NCBI GenBank assembly: GCA_028869385.1
Contig: JAGWSR010000082.1
Location: 1 to 58,896, forward strand
Source: a bacterium
GTDB taxonomy: Bacteria; Vulcanimicrobiota; Vulcanimicrobiia; Vulcanimicrobiales; Vulcanimicrobiaceae
Direction of reading: 5' to 3'
DNA: 58,896 nucleotides
A program made the translations under genes and the position numbers. Positions 25,144-33,266 of this stretch are shown one piece after another. How positions within the stretch are numbered: position 1 is the stretch's first letter; every line of letters begins with the position of its first letter. The notes below the pieces were generated by a model. The model was given only the letters and a program-made list of their open reading frames with translations, had not been told where the DNA came from and did no database searches.

Positions 25144-26834
25144 CGGGCGAGCCAGAAGACGACGAGCGCGCCGAGCACGGCGTAGGCGAGGTAGACGCGC
25201 AGGCGGCCGCCCTGCACGACGCGCGTGCGTCGCGCGGTGCGCTGTGCGAAGGCTGCGACGGACCGCGCGAACGCGATCGCGGGTTCGCGCGCGCTCGGCA
25301 TCGCGACGGCGAAGATGCGGGCGATCGGCTGCGAAAACGCCGTCGCGGTATACTGCGAGCGCCGCGTGACGGGCGATCCGCACGTCCACGTGGGCTGATG
25401 CGCGATCGAACGCGAGCGCGCGACCCACGCGGTCGCGAGCAGGCCGAGCACGGGCGCGAGCGCGGCGATTCGCGCGACGTGCGGCAGCGTGCCGAGATCG
25501 GCCTGCACCCCGGTCACCGCCTGCACGGCTGCGCCGAGCTGCTGCATAACGAGTTCGGGTGCGATGCCGATGAGTACGACGATCGCGCTCAACCACGCCA
25601 GTGCAACCGTGACGTGATCAAAACGTTCGGGCTGCGCGACGTGATCGGAGCGCCGTTGTCCGAGCATGCCGATGCCGAAGAACTTCGCGAACGTCGCAAA
25701 GGCGAGCCCGCTCGCGAGCGCGAGCGCCGCGATCGTTACCGCGGCGGCGACGGCGAGTGCCGGCGTTCCCGATGTGAGCGCGTGGACGAAGCCGCGAACG
25801 ATGAGCCACTCCGCGGCGAAGCCGCAGGTGACCGGCAGCGCCGCCGCCGCCGCACAGCCGACGAGCACGAAGGGCGCCGAAAAGCGCAGCGTGCGCATCA
25901 AGCCGCCGAGATGTTCGAGATCGCTCGTTCCGGCGGCGCGCACGATGGATCCGGCGCCGAGAAAGAGCAGGCTCTTGAACGCGCCGTGCGCGATGACGTG
26001 AAAGAAGAGCGCGAGCATCGCGAGCGCCGCGATCGAGGTGAGACCGAATGCTTGCGCCGCGAACGCGAGTCCGAGCGCGCCGATCGCGATGCCCGTATTT
26101 TCGATCGAACTGTAGGCGAGGATGCGTTTGATGTCGCTCTGCAGCGACGCATAGAGTGCGCCGATTGCGCCGCCGAGGCCGCCCACGAGCGCGAGCGCGA
26201 TGCCGAACCAGGCGGGCAGCGGCTGCGCGAGCGTCAACCCGACGAGCGCGAGCCCATACACGGCAACCGCGAGCATGACGCCCGAGAGGAGCGCCGATGC
26301 GGTTGCCGGTGCCGCCGGATGCGCGCTCGGCAGCCAGAAATGCATCGGCACGAGTCCCGCTTTCGAACCGAAGCCCACGAGTGCGAGCAGCGCGATCGTG
26401 ACGCGCAGTGGGGCAGGCACGCTCGGCGCGGCGCGCGCGATCGCATCGAAGGTAAACGCACCCGCATGCGCGCCGAGCAACGCGAGCGCGGCGAGAATGC
26501 AGAGCGCGCCGATTTGGCTGACGATCGCATACGAGAGCAGGGCGCGCCGCACGTAGCGGCGTTCGAAGTGTGCGCCGACGAGCATCGCGGAGACGAGGGC
26601 CATCAGCTCCCACGCGAGCATGAAAGCAAAGACGCTACGCGCGAAGAGCACCGCCGCCAGCGTCGCCGCAAAGACGGCGAGCAGCAGCGTTTCGCGCGCG
26701 CGCGAACGCAGCGACGCGGCGAGTACCGCGGGAACGACGATCGCGAGCGTCGCGAGAAACGGCAGCGCGAGCGGAGTGGACGCAAAGGTGAGATCCAGCA
26801 TCGAAAGCGATGCCGGCGCGGTGAGGGAGATCAC
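25140..26834 (-). CDS. hyfB: Hydrogenase-4 subunit B (NuoL/M-like antiporter)
   Basis: A 564-residue membrane subunit with about 14-16 spans. Diagnostic segments are GFGSKAGLVPMHFWLPSAHPAAPATAS, DIKRILAYSSIENTG and, at the C-terminus, TWTCGSPVTRRSQYTATAFSQPIARIF, a stretch characteristic of HyfB/HycC. It is the first structural gene and starts 8 bases after the ArsR-family gene. No ferredoxin-type subunit (HyfA or HyfH), formate dehydrogenase or maturation gene is present, so the electron donor is unknown. Confidence 0.9.
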   Translation of the reverse strand: MISLTAPASLSMLDLTFASTPLALPFLATLAIVVPAVLAASLRSRARETLLLAVFAATLAAVLFARSVFAFMLAWELMALVSAMLVGAHFERRYVRRALLSYAIVSQIGALCILAALALLGAHAGAFTFDAIARAAPSVPAPLRVTIALLALVGFGSKAGLVPMHFWLPSAHPAAPATASALLSGVMLAVAVYGLALVGLTLAQPLPAWFGIALALVGGLGGAIGALYASLQSDIKRILAYSSIENTGIAIGALGLAFAAQAFGLTSIAALAMLALFFHVIAHGAFKSLLFLGAGSIVRAAGTSDLEHLGGLMRTLRFSAPFVLVGCAAAAALPVTCGFAAEWLIVRGFVHALTSGTPALAVAAAVTIAALALASGLAFATFAKFFGIGMLGQRRSDHVAQPERFDHVTVALAWLSAIVVLIGIAPELVMQQLGAAVQAVTGVQADLGTLPHVARIAALAPVLGLLATAWVARSRSIAHQPTWTCGSPVTRRSQYTATAFSQPIARIFAVAMPSAREPAIAFARSVAAFAQRTARRTRVVQGGRLRVYLAYAVLGALVVFWLAR

Positions 26835-26842
26835 GAGGGGCG

Positions 26843-27151
26843 CTAGTGCGTTGCCTCCAAGAGCGCCTGGCGCTCGCGGAGCTGGCGTTCGTACATGTCG
26901 CGCGCGATGTCGAGCAATTCCCAGATGGCCGGGTCGGCGACGCTATAGCGGATCGACGTGCCCTCGCGGGTCGCGCGCACGAAATCCTTCGCCCGCAGTG
27001 CCGCGAGGTGTTGCGAAACGGTCGGCTGCTCGGTTTCGAGTACCTGCTGCAGCGCCCCAACGCTCATCTCGCCCTCGCGCAGCGCGTCGAGAATGCGGAT
27101 GCGCATCGGGTGCGAGAGCGTCTTGAAGATCTCTGCCTTGAAGTGCCGCAT
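26843..27151 (-). CDS. ArsR/SmtB-family regulator without cysteine
   Basis: A 102-residue winged-helix regulator that opens with MRHFKAEIFKTLSHPMRIRI, the family's first helix. The recognition helix is TVSQHLAALRAKDFV and the wing REGTSIRYSV. No cysteine occurs anywhere, so it cannot use the CxC arsenic or metal-thiolate sites. Its stop is 8 bases before hyfB, hence it is likely the first gene of the hydrogenase-like operon and autoregulates. The ligand is unknown; two histidines near the N- and C-termini (His3, His14) might bind metal but this is guesswork. Longer starts upstream would include the operator. Confidence 0.85.
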   Translation of the reverse strand: MRHFKAEIFKTLSHPMRIRILDALREGEMSVGALQQVLETEQPTVSQHLAALRAKDFVRATREGTSIRYSVADPAIWELLDIARDMYERQLRERQALLEATH

Positions 27152-27164
27152 GGTTTCTATATGT

Positions 27165-27194
27165 ATATTACAATATGCGAATATATATTGGCAA
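27165..27194 (-). promoter_or_regulatory. Promoter and operator of the ArsR-hyf operon
   Basis: On the minus strand the -35 TTGCCA (27194-27189) and -10 TAATAT (27170-27165) are 18 bases apart. CAATAT (27171-27176) and ATATTG (27185-27190) form an inverted repeat within the spacer, a likely operator. The region 27150-27190 is very AT-rich in an otherwise GC-rich setting. The ATG is 13 bases after the -10, the same short-leader layout as the ars promoter. Confidence 0.6.
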
Positions 27195-27245
27195 GCGGCG
27201 GGATGCCGTCTCTCGGGCGTTCCCCGGGATTTCCGATCTGCGGCG

Positions 27246-27251
27246 TACGAT
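27246..27251 (+). promoter_or_regulatory. -10-like element for a possible leaderless transcript
   Basis: TACGAT is followed by six bases and the ATG at 27258, with no Shine-Dalgarno between them. Confidence 0.4.
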
Positions 27252-27257
27252 CGCGGC

Positions 27258-28061
27258 ATGACCGTGCACCCGACGACGTCCCCGTTCCTGGCCGAGCTCT
27301 TTGGGCTCGAGGGCAAGGTGGCGGTCGTGACCGGCGCGGGTTCCGGCATCGGTCACGGCATCGCGCGCTTCTTCGCCGAGGCCGGCGCCTCCGTGGCGAT
27401 TGCCGACCGCAATCCATCGGCCGCGGAGCGCGTCGCCGACGAGTTGAACGCGCACGCGGACCGCGCGACGTGGATCGAGACCGACGTGAGCGCGGAGCCC
27501 GACGTGACGCGCATGCTGCGCCACACGCTCGAGCGCTTCGGCCGCGTGGACATCTTGGTGAACGACGCGGGGATCTTTCCGGCCAAGCTGATCGCGCACA
27601 TGTCGCTCGCCGATTGGGAGCGCGTGCAAGACGTCAACCTGCGCGGCGCGTTCCTCTGCCTACGCGAAGCGGCGTTGCAGATGCGCGGGCAAGGCACGGG
27701 CGGGCGCATCATCAACATCTCGTCGGTTGACTCGCTGCACCCCTCGATGCCCGGGCTCGCGCACTACGATGCGAGCAAGGGTGGCATGAACATGCTCACG
27801 CGCAGCGCGGCGCTCGAATTCGGCCCCGACAAGATCACGGTGAACGCCGTGCTCCCGGGCCTGATCGCAACCGAAGGCGTCGCGGCGATGAATCGCGGCG
27901 CAGGCCCGCCGCCGACCGAGGAGTTCAACAAGCGCATCGTACTCGGCCGCATCGGCACCCCCGAAGACATCGCCGCCTGCGTGCTCTACCTCGCGAGCAA
28001 CGCCGCGAACTGGGTCACCGGACAAACGTTCGTGGTGGACGGCGGATACTTGATCGGCTAG
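27258..28061 (+). CDS. Short-chain dehydrogenase/reductase
   Basis: A 267-residue NAD(P)-dependent oxidoreductase of the classical SDR type. The nucleotide motif VTGAGSGIGHG, ADRNPS after the second beta strand (which suggests NAD preference because an Asp sits there), NDAGI, and catalytic Ser155/156, Tyr170 and Lys174 are all present. The C-terminal VTGQTFVVDGGYL is typical. The substrate is unknown. It faces away from the ArsR-hyf operon across a 106-base AT-rich gap and ends in a strong terminator. Confidence 0.9.
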   Translation: MTVHPTTSPFLAELFGLEGKVAVVTGAGSGIGHGIARFFAEAGASVAIADRNPSAAERVADELNAHADRATWIETDVSAEPDVTRMLRHTLERFGRVDILVNDAGIFPAKLIAHMSLADWERVQDVNLRGAFLCLREAALQMRGQGTGGRIINISSVDSLHPSMPGLAHYDASKGGMNMLTRSAALEFGPDKITVNAVLPGLIATEGVAAMNRGAGPPPTEEFNKRIVLGRIGTPEDIAACVLYLASNAANWVTGQTFVVDGGYLIG

Positions 28062-28084
28062 CGGCGCGATCCTCATCGCGCTTC

Positions 28085-28120
28085 GGAGCCCCCGGCCGTA
28101 TGGTCGGGGGCTCCTTTTTT
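28085..28120 (+). terminator. Rho-independent terminator
   Basis: GGAGCCCCCGGCC and GGTCGGGGGCTCC form a 13-bp stem (with one G-U pair) and a GTAT loop, followed by six T. It closes the SDR gene just before the mraZ promoter. Confidence 0.92.
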
Positions 28121-28156
28121 ATAGCTGGTCGTGGGCAAAAGCCGTCTCGTCCTGCC

Positions 28157-28185
28157 TTGCCGTCCCGTAGGGAAGGGCGTATAGT
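28157..28185 (+). promoter_or_regulatory. Promoter of the dcw (mraZ) operon
   Basis: TTGCCG (28157-28162) and TATAGT (28180-28185) with a 17-base spacer form a good housekeeping promoter. The -10 overlaps the first GTGGTG box of the MraZ operator. Confidence 0.7.
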
Positions 28186-28209
28186 GGTGCAAAGTGGTGT
28201 CAGGTGGTG
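28184..28209 (+). promoter_or_regulatory. MraZ-type operator: three GTGGTG boxes
   Basis: GTGGTG appears at 28184, 28194 and 28204, exactly 10 bases apart, one helical turn. Tandem G-rich boxes before mraZ are the known site of MraZ autoregulation in other bacteria. The third box contains a possible GTG start codon. Confidence 0.75.
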
Positions 28210-28224
28210 CTGCAGGGAGGGGCT

Positions 28225-28668
28225 TTGCAAGCTGAGCTGCCGCGCTTTACGGGTTCGGTGGAGCACGCCTTGGACGACAAGGGGCGGCTCATCGTGCCGG
28301 CGCGATATCGGGAACGGCTTGGAGCGGGCTTCGTCATCACGATAGCCCTACCTGACCCATGCCTCGCGCTCTACCCGAGCGTCACCTGGGCCGGCGTCTG
28401 TGCCAAACTCGAGGCAGTCCCGCGCAAGGACGACAAGTTCCGCGGCTACGTGCGCCAGGTCTTCGCCAATACAGAAGAGGTCGCGTGCGATGCCCAGGGG
28501 CGTCTCCTCATCCCCGCCGCGCTTCGGGCCTACGCCGGGATCGATCGTGAGATCGTCTCGATCGGCGCGCTGACCCGGGTCGAGATCTGGGCCAAGGAGC
28601 GCTACACCGCGCAGACCGCCCCCGAGGGCGAGGTCGCCGAGTTCATGGCCGACCTCGGACTCTATTGA
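28225..28668 (+). CDS. mraZ: Transcriptional regulator MraZ
   Basis: MraZ is a ring-forming AbrB-like DNA-binding protein that controls the dcw operon. The two DKGR-type motifs are EHALDDKGRLIVPARYRE and CDAQGRLLIPAALR. The frame is open from GTG 28204, but that codon belongs to the operator repeats. TTG at 28225 follows AGGGAG by 5 bases and puts the F-x-G...H motif close to the N-terminus, as in other MraZ proteins, giving 147 residues. I therefore prefer TTG. It is the first gene of a 14-gene operon. Confidence 0.9.
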   Translation: MQAELPRFTGSVEHALDDKGRLIVPARYRERLGAGFVITIALPDPCLALYPSVTWAGVCAKLEAVPRKDDKFRGYVRQVFANTEEVACDAQGRLLIPAALRAYAGIDREIVSIGALTRVEIWAKERYTAQTAPEGEVAEFMADLGLY

Positions 28669-28686
28669 TGTGGTGCTGCGATAACG

Positions 28687-29556
28687 ATGCACGTTTCGGT
28701 ACTGCTCGAGCAGTCGCTCGAGTATCTGGCGATCCGGCCGGATGGGATCTACGTCGATGCGACCTTTGGCGCGGGCGGCCACTCCCGTGCGATTTTGGAG
28801 CGCCTGCGGGGTGGTCGGCTGATCGCGCTCGACGCCGATCCGAACGCGGCCGCGCGTGCGGCGGCGATCGGGGATCCGTCATTGACCTTCGTGCACGCCA
28901 ACTTCTCGGAACTCGGCCGCGTGCTCGACGAGTGCGGGGTGCCGCTCGTCGATGGAGTCCTCTTCGATTTGGGGGTATCGTCCATGCAACTCGATGAAGC
29001 AACGCGCGGCTTTTCGTTCCGCGAGAGCGCCCCGCTCGATATGCGCATGAATCCGCTCGAAGGGCAGAGCGCCTACGAGGTGCTCGCCACCGCGAGCGAA
29101 CGCGAACTCGCCGACATCTTCTTTCACTACGGCGAAGAACGCGCCGCGCGCCGCATCGCGCACGCCATCGTCGAACGGCGTACGAGCGGCTCACTGCCCA
29201 AGACCACGACCGAATTCGCGCAACTCGTCGCTGGCGTCGTGCATCGCCCCGGCAAGCGCGAGCGCATCCATCCCGCGACGCGCGTTTTTCAGGCGCTGCG
29301 CATCGCGGTCAACGACGAACTCGACGTGCTACGCGACGGACTGCACGCCGCGATCTCACGGCTGCGCGGCGCGGGGCGCGTGGTCGCGATCAGTTTCCAT
29401 TCGCTCGAAGACCGCATCGTGAAGCACACGTTCCGCGAGGACGAGCGGCTCGAGATTCTCACCAAGAAGCCCATCCTGCCCGACGAGAGCGAGATGGCGA
29501 GTAACCCCCGTGCACGCAGCGCCAAGCTGCGCGCCGCGCAACGGAAGGCAAGTTAG
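28687..29556 (+). CDS. rsmH: 16S rRNA (cytosine1402-N4)-methyltransferase
   Basis: A 289-residue SAM-dependent enzyme acting on the ribosomal P site. Motifs: MHVSVLLEQSLEYL at the start, DATFGAGGHSRAIL for SAM binding, DGVLFDLGVSSMQLDEATRGFSF, and FHSLEDRIVKHTFRE near the C-terminus. Length and order match the family, formerly MraW. It is 18 bases after mraZ. Confidence 0.97.
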   Translation: MHVSVLLEQSLEYLAIRPDGIYVDATFGAGGHSRAILERLRGGRLIALDADPNAAARAAAIGDPSLTFVHANFSELGRVLDECGVPLVDGVLFDLGVSSMQLDEATRGFSFRESAPLDMRMNPLEGQSAYEVLATASERELADIFFHYGEERAARRIAHAIVERRTSGSLPKTTTEFAQLVAGVVHRPGKRERIHPATRVFQALRIAVNDELDVLRDGLHAAISRLRGAGRVVAISFHSLEDRIVKHTFREDERLEILTKKPILPDESEMASNPRARSAKLRAAQRKAS

Positions 29557-29562
29557 TCCCTC

Positions 29563-30021
29563 ATGGCCATGGTTCAGCCGCAGGTCGAACGCGCGCGCCC
29601 GCGCATCGCCAATCCACGCAGCGCGCGCAGCGCCACCGAGACGCGCATCGTCAAGAACAATCGCGCCCGCTACGCGAGCCTGCTGCGCGTCGGCGCGGTG
29701 CTCACGCTCTTGCTCGGCGGCCTTCTCGGCTACGTCATGCTCACGTCCAACGTGACGAGTCTCAGCTACGCCGTCGGCAAGGCGCAGGCGCAACGCGCCG
29801 CGCTTCAAGAAGAGACCGCGCGTCTCGACGATCGCATCGCGATGCTCGAATCCGACGAACGCCTCGCGCGCATCGCCGCCAAACTCGACATGCATCAGCC
29901 CGAGCAGTTCAGCCTGGTGAGGCTCGATAACGCGCCGCATGTCGCGAACGGAAACTTCCCGGTGCTCAACTCGATCGCGGGGTGGTTCGGCGGCGGGGCA
30001 CCTCACCCGCATACGCGGTAG
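29563..30021 (+). CDS. ftsL: FtsL-like cell-division protein
   Basis: A 152-residue bitopic protein: a basic cytoplasmic N-terminus (1-42), one membrane span (about 45-65, GAVLTLLLGGLLGYVMLTSNV), then a coiled-coil segment (AQRAALQEETARLDDRIAMLESDE) and LARIAAKLDMHQPEQ, the usual end of FtsL/LtD proteins. Sequence identity of FtsL is always low; the call relies on shape and location between rsmH and ftsI. It starts 6 bases after the rsmH stop. Confidence 0.85.
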   Translation: MAMVQPQVERARPRIANPRSARSATETRIVKNNRARYASLLRVGAVLTLLLGGLLGYVMLTSNVTSLSYAVGKAQAQRAALQEETARLDDRIAMLESDERLARIAAKLDMHQPEQFSLVRLDNAPHVANGNFPVLNSIAGWFGGGAPHPHTR

Positions 30022-30045
30022 GGCCCGATCACGGGACGGCCGCCG

Positions 30046-31800
30046 GTGCAAAAACGATCCTTCGCGCGCATCGCACCGATGCGCGCGAAAGTCTTTTTTT
30101 ACATCTGCCTCGGAATCGCCGCGTTTCTCGCGTTTCGCCTCTACAAAGTGCAGGTGATGGACGGCCCCGTGCTCGCGCGCGCGGCGCTCGCGCAGCGCTC
30201 CGACACCGTCGACGTCTTCGCGCGGCGCGGCGAATTGCTCGATCGCGACGGCGGCGTGCTCGTGCGCTCGCTCCCTTCCCAGAGCGTCTATGCGGTACCG
30301 CACGACATCCTCGACCCCGAGACGACGATCGCGAAACTGCAGACGGTCGTCGGCAAGCTCGATCCCGACACGATCGCCGCGCTGCACGACAAGCGACTTT
30401 GGTTCGTGTGGATCGCGCGCAAGATCACGAACGAAGAGGCCGATCGCGTACGGGCGCTTAGCCTCGTGGGCATCCAGCTCAAGCAAGAAGATACCGGACG
30501 GCGCGTGGATATGGTGGGCGATACCGCCTCCACGATGCTCGGCTTCGTCGGCACCGATGAAAACGGTCTCGACGGCCTCGAATATTCGCTCGACTCGATC
30601 CTCAAGGGAACCTCGGGCAAGGTCACGCTTGAGACCGATGAGTTCGGTCGGCCGATTCCCTTCGGTCACGAAACGATCGTCAAACCCGCGCAACCGGGAT
30701 TGAACGTGGAGCTTACGCTCGATCCCTATCTGCAATTCGTCACCGAAGAAGCGCTGAGCGAACAGGTCAAGAAGTATCACGCCCTCGACGGCACCGCGAT
30801 CGTGATGGATCCGTGGTCCGGCGAGATCCTCGCGATGGCCAACCTGCCGCACTTCGATCCGAATCACTTCTGGAAGTTCCCCGACGCCGATCGTCGCGAT
30901 CGCGCCGTGACCGACGCGTACGAGCCCGGCTCGACGTACAAGCTCATCACCGCCGCCGCCGCGCTCGAATCGGGCAAAGTGACGATGCAATCGCGCTTCC
31001 CCGCGCGCGACACGCTCGAAGTCGGCGGACACGTGATCCACAACGCCGACGACGACATGCCGACCATCGGCTCCACCGAGACGCTCGAACAGATCATCGA
31101 GTACTCGCACAATGTCGGCGCGGCGGAGGTCGCGCTCGCGACGGGCGGCAGCACGTTCTATGCGATGGAGCGCAAGGCGGGTTTCGGCTCCCCGACCGAT
31201 GTCGAACTCCCGGGCGAGAACCCCGGCATCGTTCCGCCGCCGGCCGAGTGGAGCGATTCGTCCCTCGCGACGATGGCGTTCGGCCAAGGCGTCTCCGTCA
31301 CGCCGCTCGCGATGGCGCGTTTCTACTGTGCGATCGCCAACGGCGGCGTGCTGATGCGTCCGCGGATCGTGCACGCGATCGAGGACGCGCAAGGCCACGT
31401 GCTCTACACCTATCCGCCCGAAGTCGAACGGCGCGTCTTCTCGCCGAAGACGGCGCTCGCACTGCAGAAGTTTTTGCGCGCCGTCGTGACCGGCGGAACC
31501 GGCGATCCGGCCGCGCAGATTCCCGGCTACACGACCTCGGGTAAGACGGGCACCGCGCAGATGGTCGTGGACGGCGTCTATCGTCCGGGCTATTACGCGG
31601 CGTCGTTCATCGGCATGATCCCCGCCGAGCATCCGCGCTTCGTCATCTTCGTGAAGGTCGAGCGTCCCGAAGGCTCCTACTACGGCGGCGTCGTCGCCGC
31701 GCCCGCGTTCACCAAAATCGCGCGTGCCGCGATGCTGCACGTCGGCATCCTGCCCGATCCGCGCTTGATTGCGGCGGCGAAGGAGAAGCACGCGCGATGA
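30046..31800 (+). CDS. ftsI: Division transpeptidase FtsI (class B PBP)
   Basis: The 584-residue protein has one N-terminal membrane span (about 15-35), a dimerisation domain (RRGELLDRDGGVL) and a transpeptidase domain with Ser296-Thr-Tyr-Lys299 (SxxK), Ser354-His-Asn356 (SxN) and Lys500-Thr-Gly502 (KTG). It crosslinks septal peptidoglycan with FtsW. The GTG at 30046 is the first start; ATG at 30079 (MRAKVFF) is possible. No PASTA domains are present. It overlaps murE by 4 bp. Confidence 0.95.
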   Translation: MQKRSFARIAPMRAKVFFYICLGIAAFLAFRLYKVQVMDGPVLARAALAQRSDTVDVFARRGELLDRDGGVLVRSLPSQSVYAVPHDILDPETTIAKLQTVVGKLDPDTIAALHDKRLWFVWIARKITNEEADRVRALSLVGIQLKQEDTGRRVDMVGDTASTMLGFVGTDENGLDGLEYSLDSILKGTSGKVTLETDEFGRPIPFGHETIVKPAQPGLNVELTLDPYLQFVTEEALSEQVKKYHALDGTAIVMDPWSGEILAMANLPHFDPNHFWKFPDADRRDRAVTDAYEPGSTYKLITAAAALESGKVTMQSRFPARDTLEVGGHVIHNADDDMPTIGSTETLEQIIEYSHNVGAAEVALATGGSTFYAMERKAGFGSPTDVELPGENPGIVPPPAEWSDSSLATMAFGQGVSVTPLAMARFYCAIANGGVLMRPRIVHAIEDAQGHVLYTYPPEVERRVFSPKTALALQKFLRAVVTGGTGDPAAQIPGYTTSGKTGTAQMVVDGVYRPGYYAASFIGMIPAEHPRFVIFVKVERPEGSYYGGVVAAPAFTKIARAAMLHVGILPDPRLIAAAKEKHAR

Positions 31801-33266
31801 TGTTGCGCGACGTTGCGCTCTCCACGCTCATCGGACGTCTCCCCGCGAGCACGCAGGTCTCCGGCGCGCGCGATCGCATCGTGAACGCGCTCGAGATCGA
31901 TTCGCGTCGCGTGCGTCCGGGAGCGATCTTCGTCGCGATCCACGGCGAGAAGAGCGACGGTCACGAATTTCTCCAAGCGGCGATCGCCGCGGGCGCGATC
32001 GCGGTCGTGGTCGAAGCGGCGCGCGGCCTCGCGCTGCACGGCGACGTGACCGTGCTGCACGTTCCCGACACGCGACGCGCGCTCTCGGCGCTGGCGGCCG
32101 CGTTCTACGGCGATCCGTCGCGCGCGCTCGACGTGATCGGCGTTACCGGAACCAACGGCAAGACCACCACCACGCGCATGATCGCGGCGATCTGTAACGC
32201 GGCGCTCCGGCCGTGCGGCGTGATCGGCACGGTGGGCGCGGAGTTCGGCGAGCGTCGCTGGCCGCTCGCGAATACGACGCCGCTGCCGAACGAACTCCAC
32301 GCGCTGCTCGCCGAGATGCGCGACGCGGGCGCGCGCGCCGTCGCGATGGAGGTGAGTTCGCACGCGCTCGCGCTCGACCGCGTCGAGGACGTGCACTTCG
32401 CCGCAGCCGCCCTCACCAACGTCACCCGCGATCATCTCGACTTTCACGGCACGATCGAAGCGTACGCCGCCGCCAAGCGTCGTCTCTTCACGATGAGCGA
32501 CGCGCTCGTGCTCAACGTCGACGATCCGCACGGCGCGCAGTGGGCGCGCGAACTCGCCGGACGGGTGCGCACCGTCGTCACCTACGGCGATGCCGCCGAT
32601 GCGCAGCTGCGCGCGAGCGCGATCGTCGCGACGCCGCAGGGATCCGATTTCGCGGTCGACGGCACGGCCGTGCACGTGAATCTCCCCGGACGCTTCAACG
32701 TGGCCAACGCCCTCGCGGCAATCGGCGTGGCGCGCACGCTCGGCATCGACGATGCAACCAGCGCGCGCGGACTCGCCGCGCTCACCCGCGTGAGCGGTCG
32801 CATGGAACACGTCGGCGCGGCCGACGTCGACGTGGTGGTGGACTACGCGCATACGCCCGACGCGCTCGAACAGGCGCTGCGCGCGCTGCGCGCGACCACG
32901 GCGAAGCGCCTCGTCGTCGTCTTCGGCTGCGGCGGCGATCGCGATCGCGGCAAGCGTCCCGAGATGGGGCGTATTGCGGCGCAGTTCGCCGACGCGATCT
33001 ACGTCACGAGCGACAACCCGCGTTCCGAGGCGCCGCTCGCGATCATCGGCGAGATCGAGGCGGGCATCGGCGCCCACGCGCACGTCATCGAACCCGATCG
33101 GCGCGCCGCCATCGAACGCGCGGTGCGCGAAGCGCATGCGGGCGACGTGGTGCTCGTCGCCGGCAAGGGACACGAAAACTATCAAATCGTCGGCGAACGC
33201 ACGCTGCCCTTCGACGACGTCGCCGTCGCGCGCGACGCGCTTGCGGCGCGCGGAGTGCCGCGATGA
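31797..33266 (+). CDS. murE: UDP-MurNAc-tripeptide synthetase, meso-DAP type
   Basis: MurE adds the third residue of the peptidoglycan stem peptide. The ATP site is GVTGTNGKTTTTRM and the metal-dependent central region contains NTTPLPNELH and DHLDFHGTIEAY. The substrate-selecting motif is Asp406-Asn-Pro-Arg409 in TSDNPRSE, which marks meso-diaminopimelate rather than lysine specificity. It has 489 residues and overlaps both neighbours by 4 bp. Confidence 0.96.
   Translation: MMLRDVALSTLIGRLPASTQVSGARDRIVNALEIDSRRVRPGAIFVAIHGEKSDGHEFLQAAIAAGAIAVVVEAARGLALHGDVTVLHVPDTRRALSALAAAFYGDPSRALDVIGVTGTNGKTTTTRMIAAICNAALRPCGVIGTVGAEFGERRWPLANTTPLPNELHALLAEMRDAGARAVAMEVSSHALALDRVEDVHFAAAALTNVTRDHLDFHGTIEAYAAAKRRLFTMSDALVLNVDDPHGAQWARELAGRVRTVVTYGDAADAQLRASAIVATPQGSDFAVDGTAVHVNLPGRFNVANALAAIGVARTLGIDDATSARGLAALTRVSGRMEHVGAADVDVVVDYAHTPDALEQALRALRATTAKRLVVVFGCGGDRDRGKRPEMGRIAAQFADAIYVTSDNPRSEAPLAIIGEIEAGIGAHAHVIEPDRRAAIERAVREAHAGDVVLVAGKGHENYQIVGERTLPFDDVAVARDALAARGVPR

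Noticed and set aside
20559-26834. Reading the operon as part of respiratory complex I (nuo)
   Set aside because: The large subunit keeps both CxxC pairs, the small subunit has the CNGCE pattern, and HyfE/HyfB-type features are present; nuoE, F, G, A and J are absent.
25398-26846. A 482-codon open frame antisense to hyfB
   Set aside because: Composition is dominated by Arg, Glu and Asp with no hydrophobic core, as expected from the complement of a membrane-protein gene.
28085-28120. The hairpin before mraZ as an attenuator of the dcw operon
   Set aside because: It lies upstream of the mraZ promoter (28157-28185) and so terminates the SDR transcript instead.
29356-31791. An 811-codon open frame on the strand opposite ftsL-ftsI
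   Set aside because: It is an artefact of high GC at third codon positions; it is Arg/His/Asp/Glu-rich with no domain, and the ftsI frame shows full motifs.
32213-33262. Upstream extension of the murF reading frame over murE
   Set aside because: The upstream part is Arg-rich shadow sequence; ATG 33263 gives a normal MurF.
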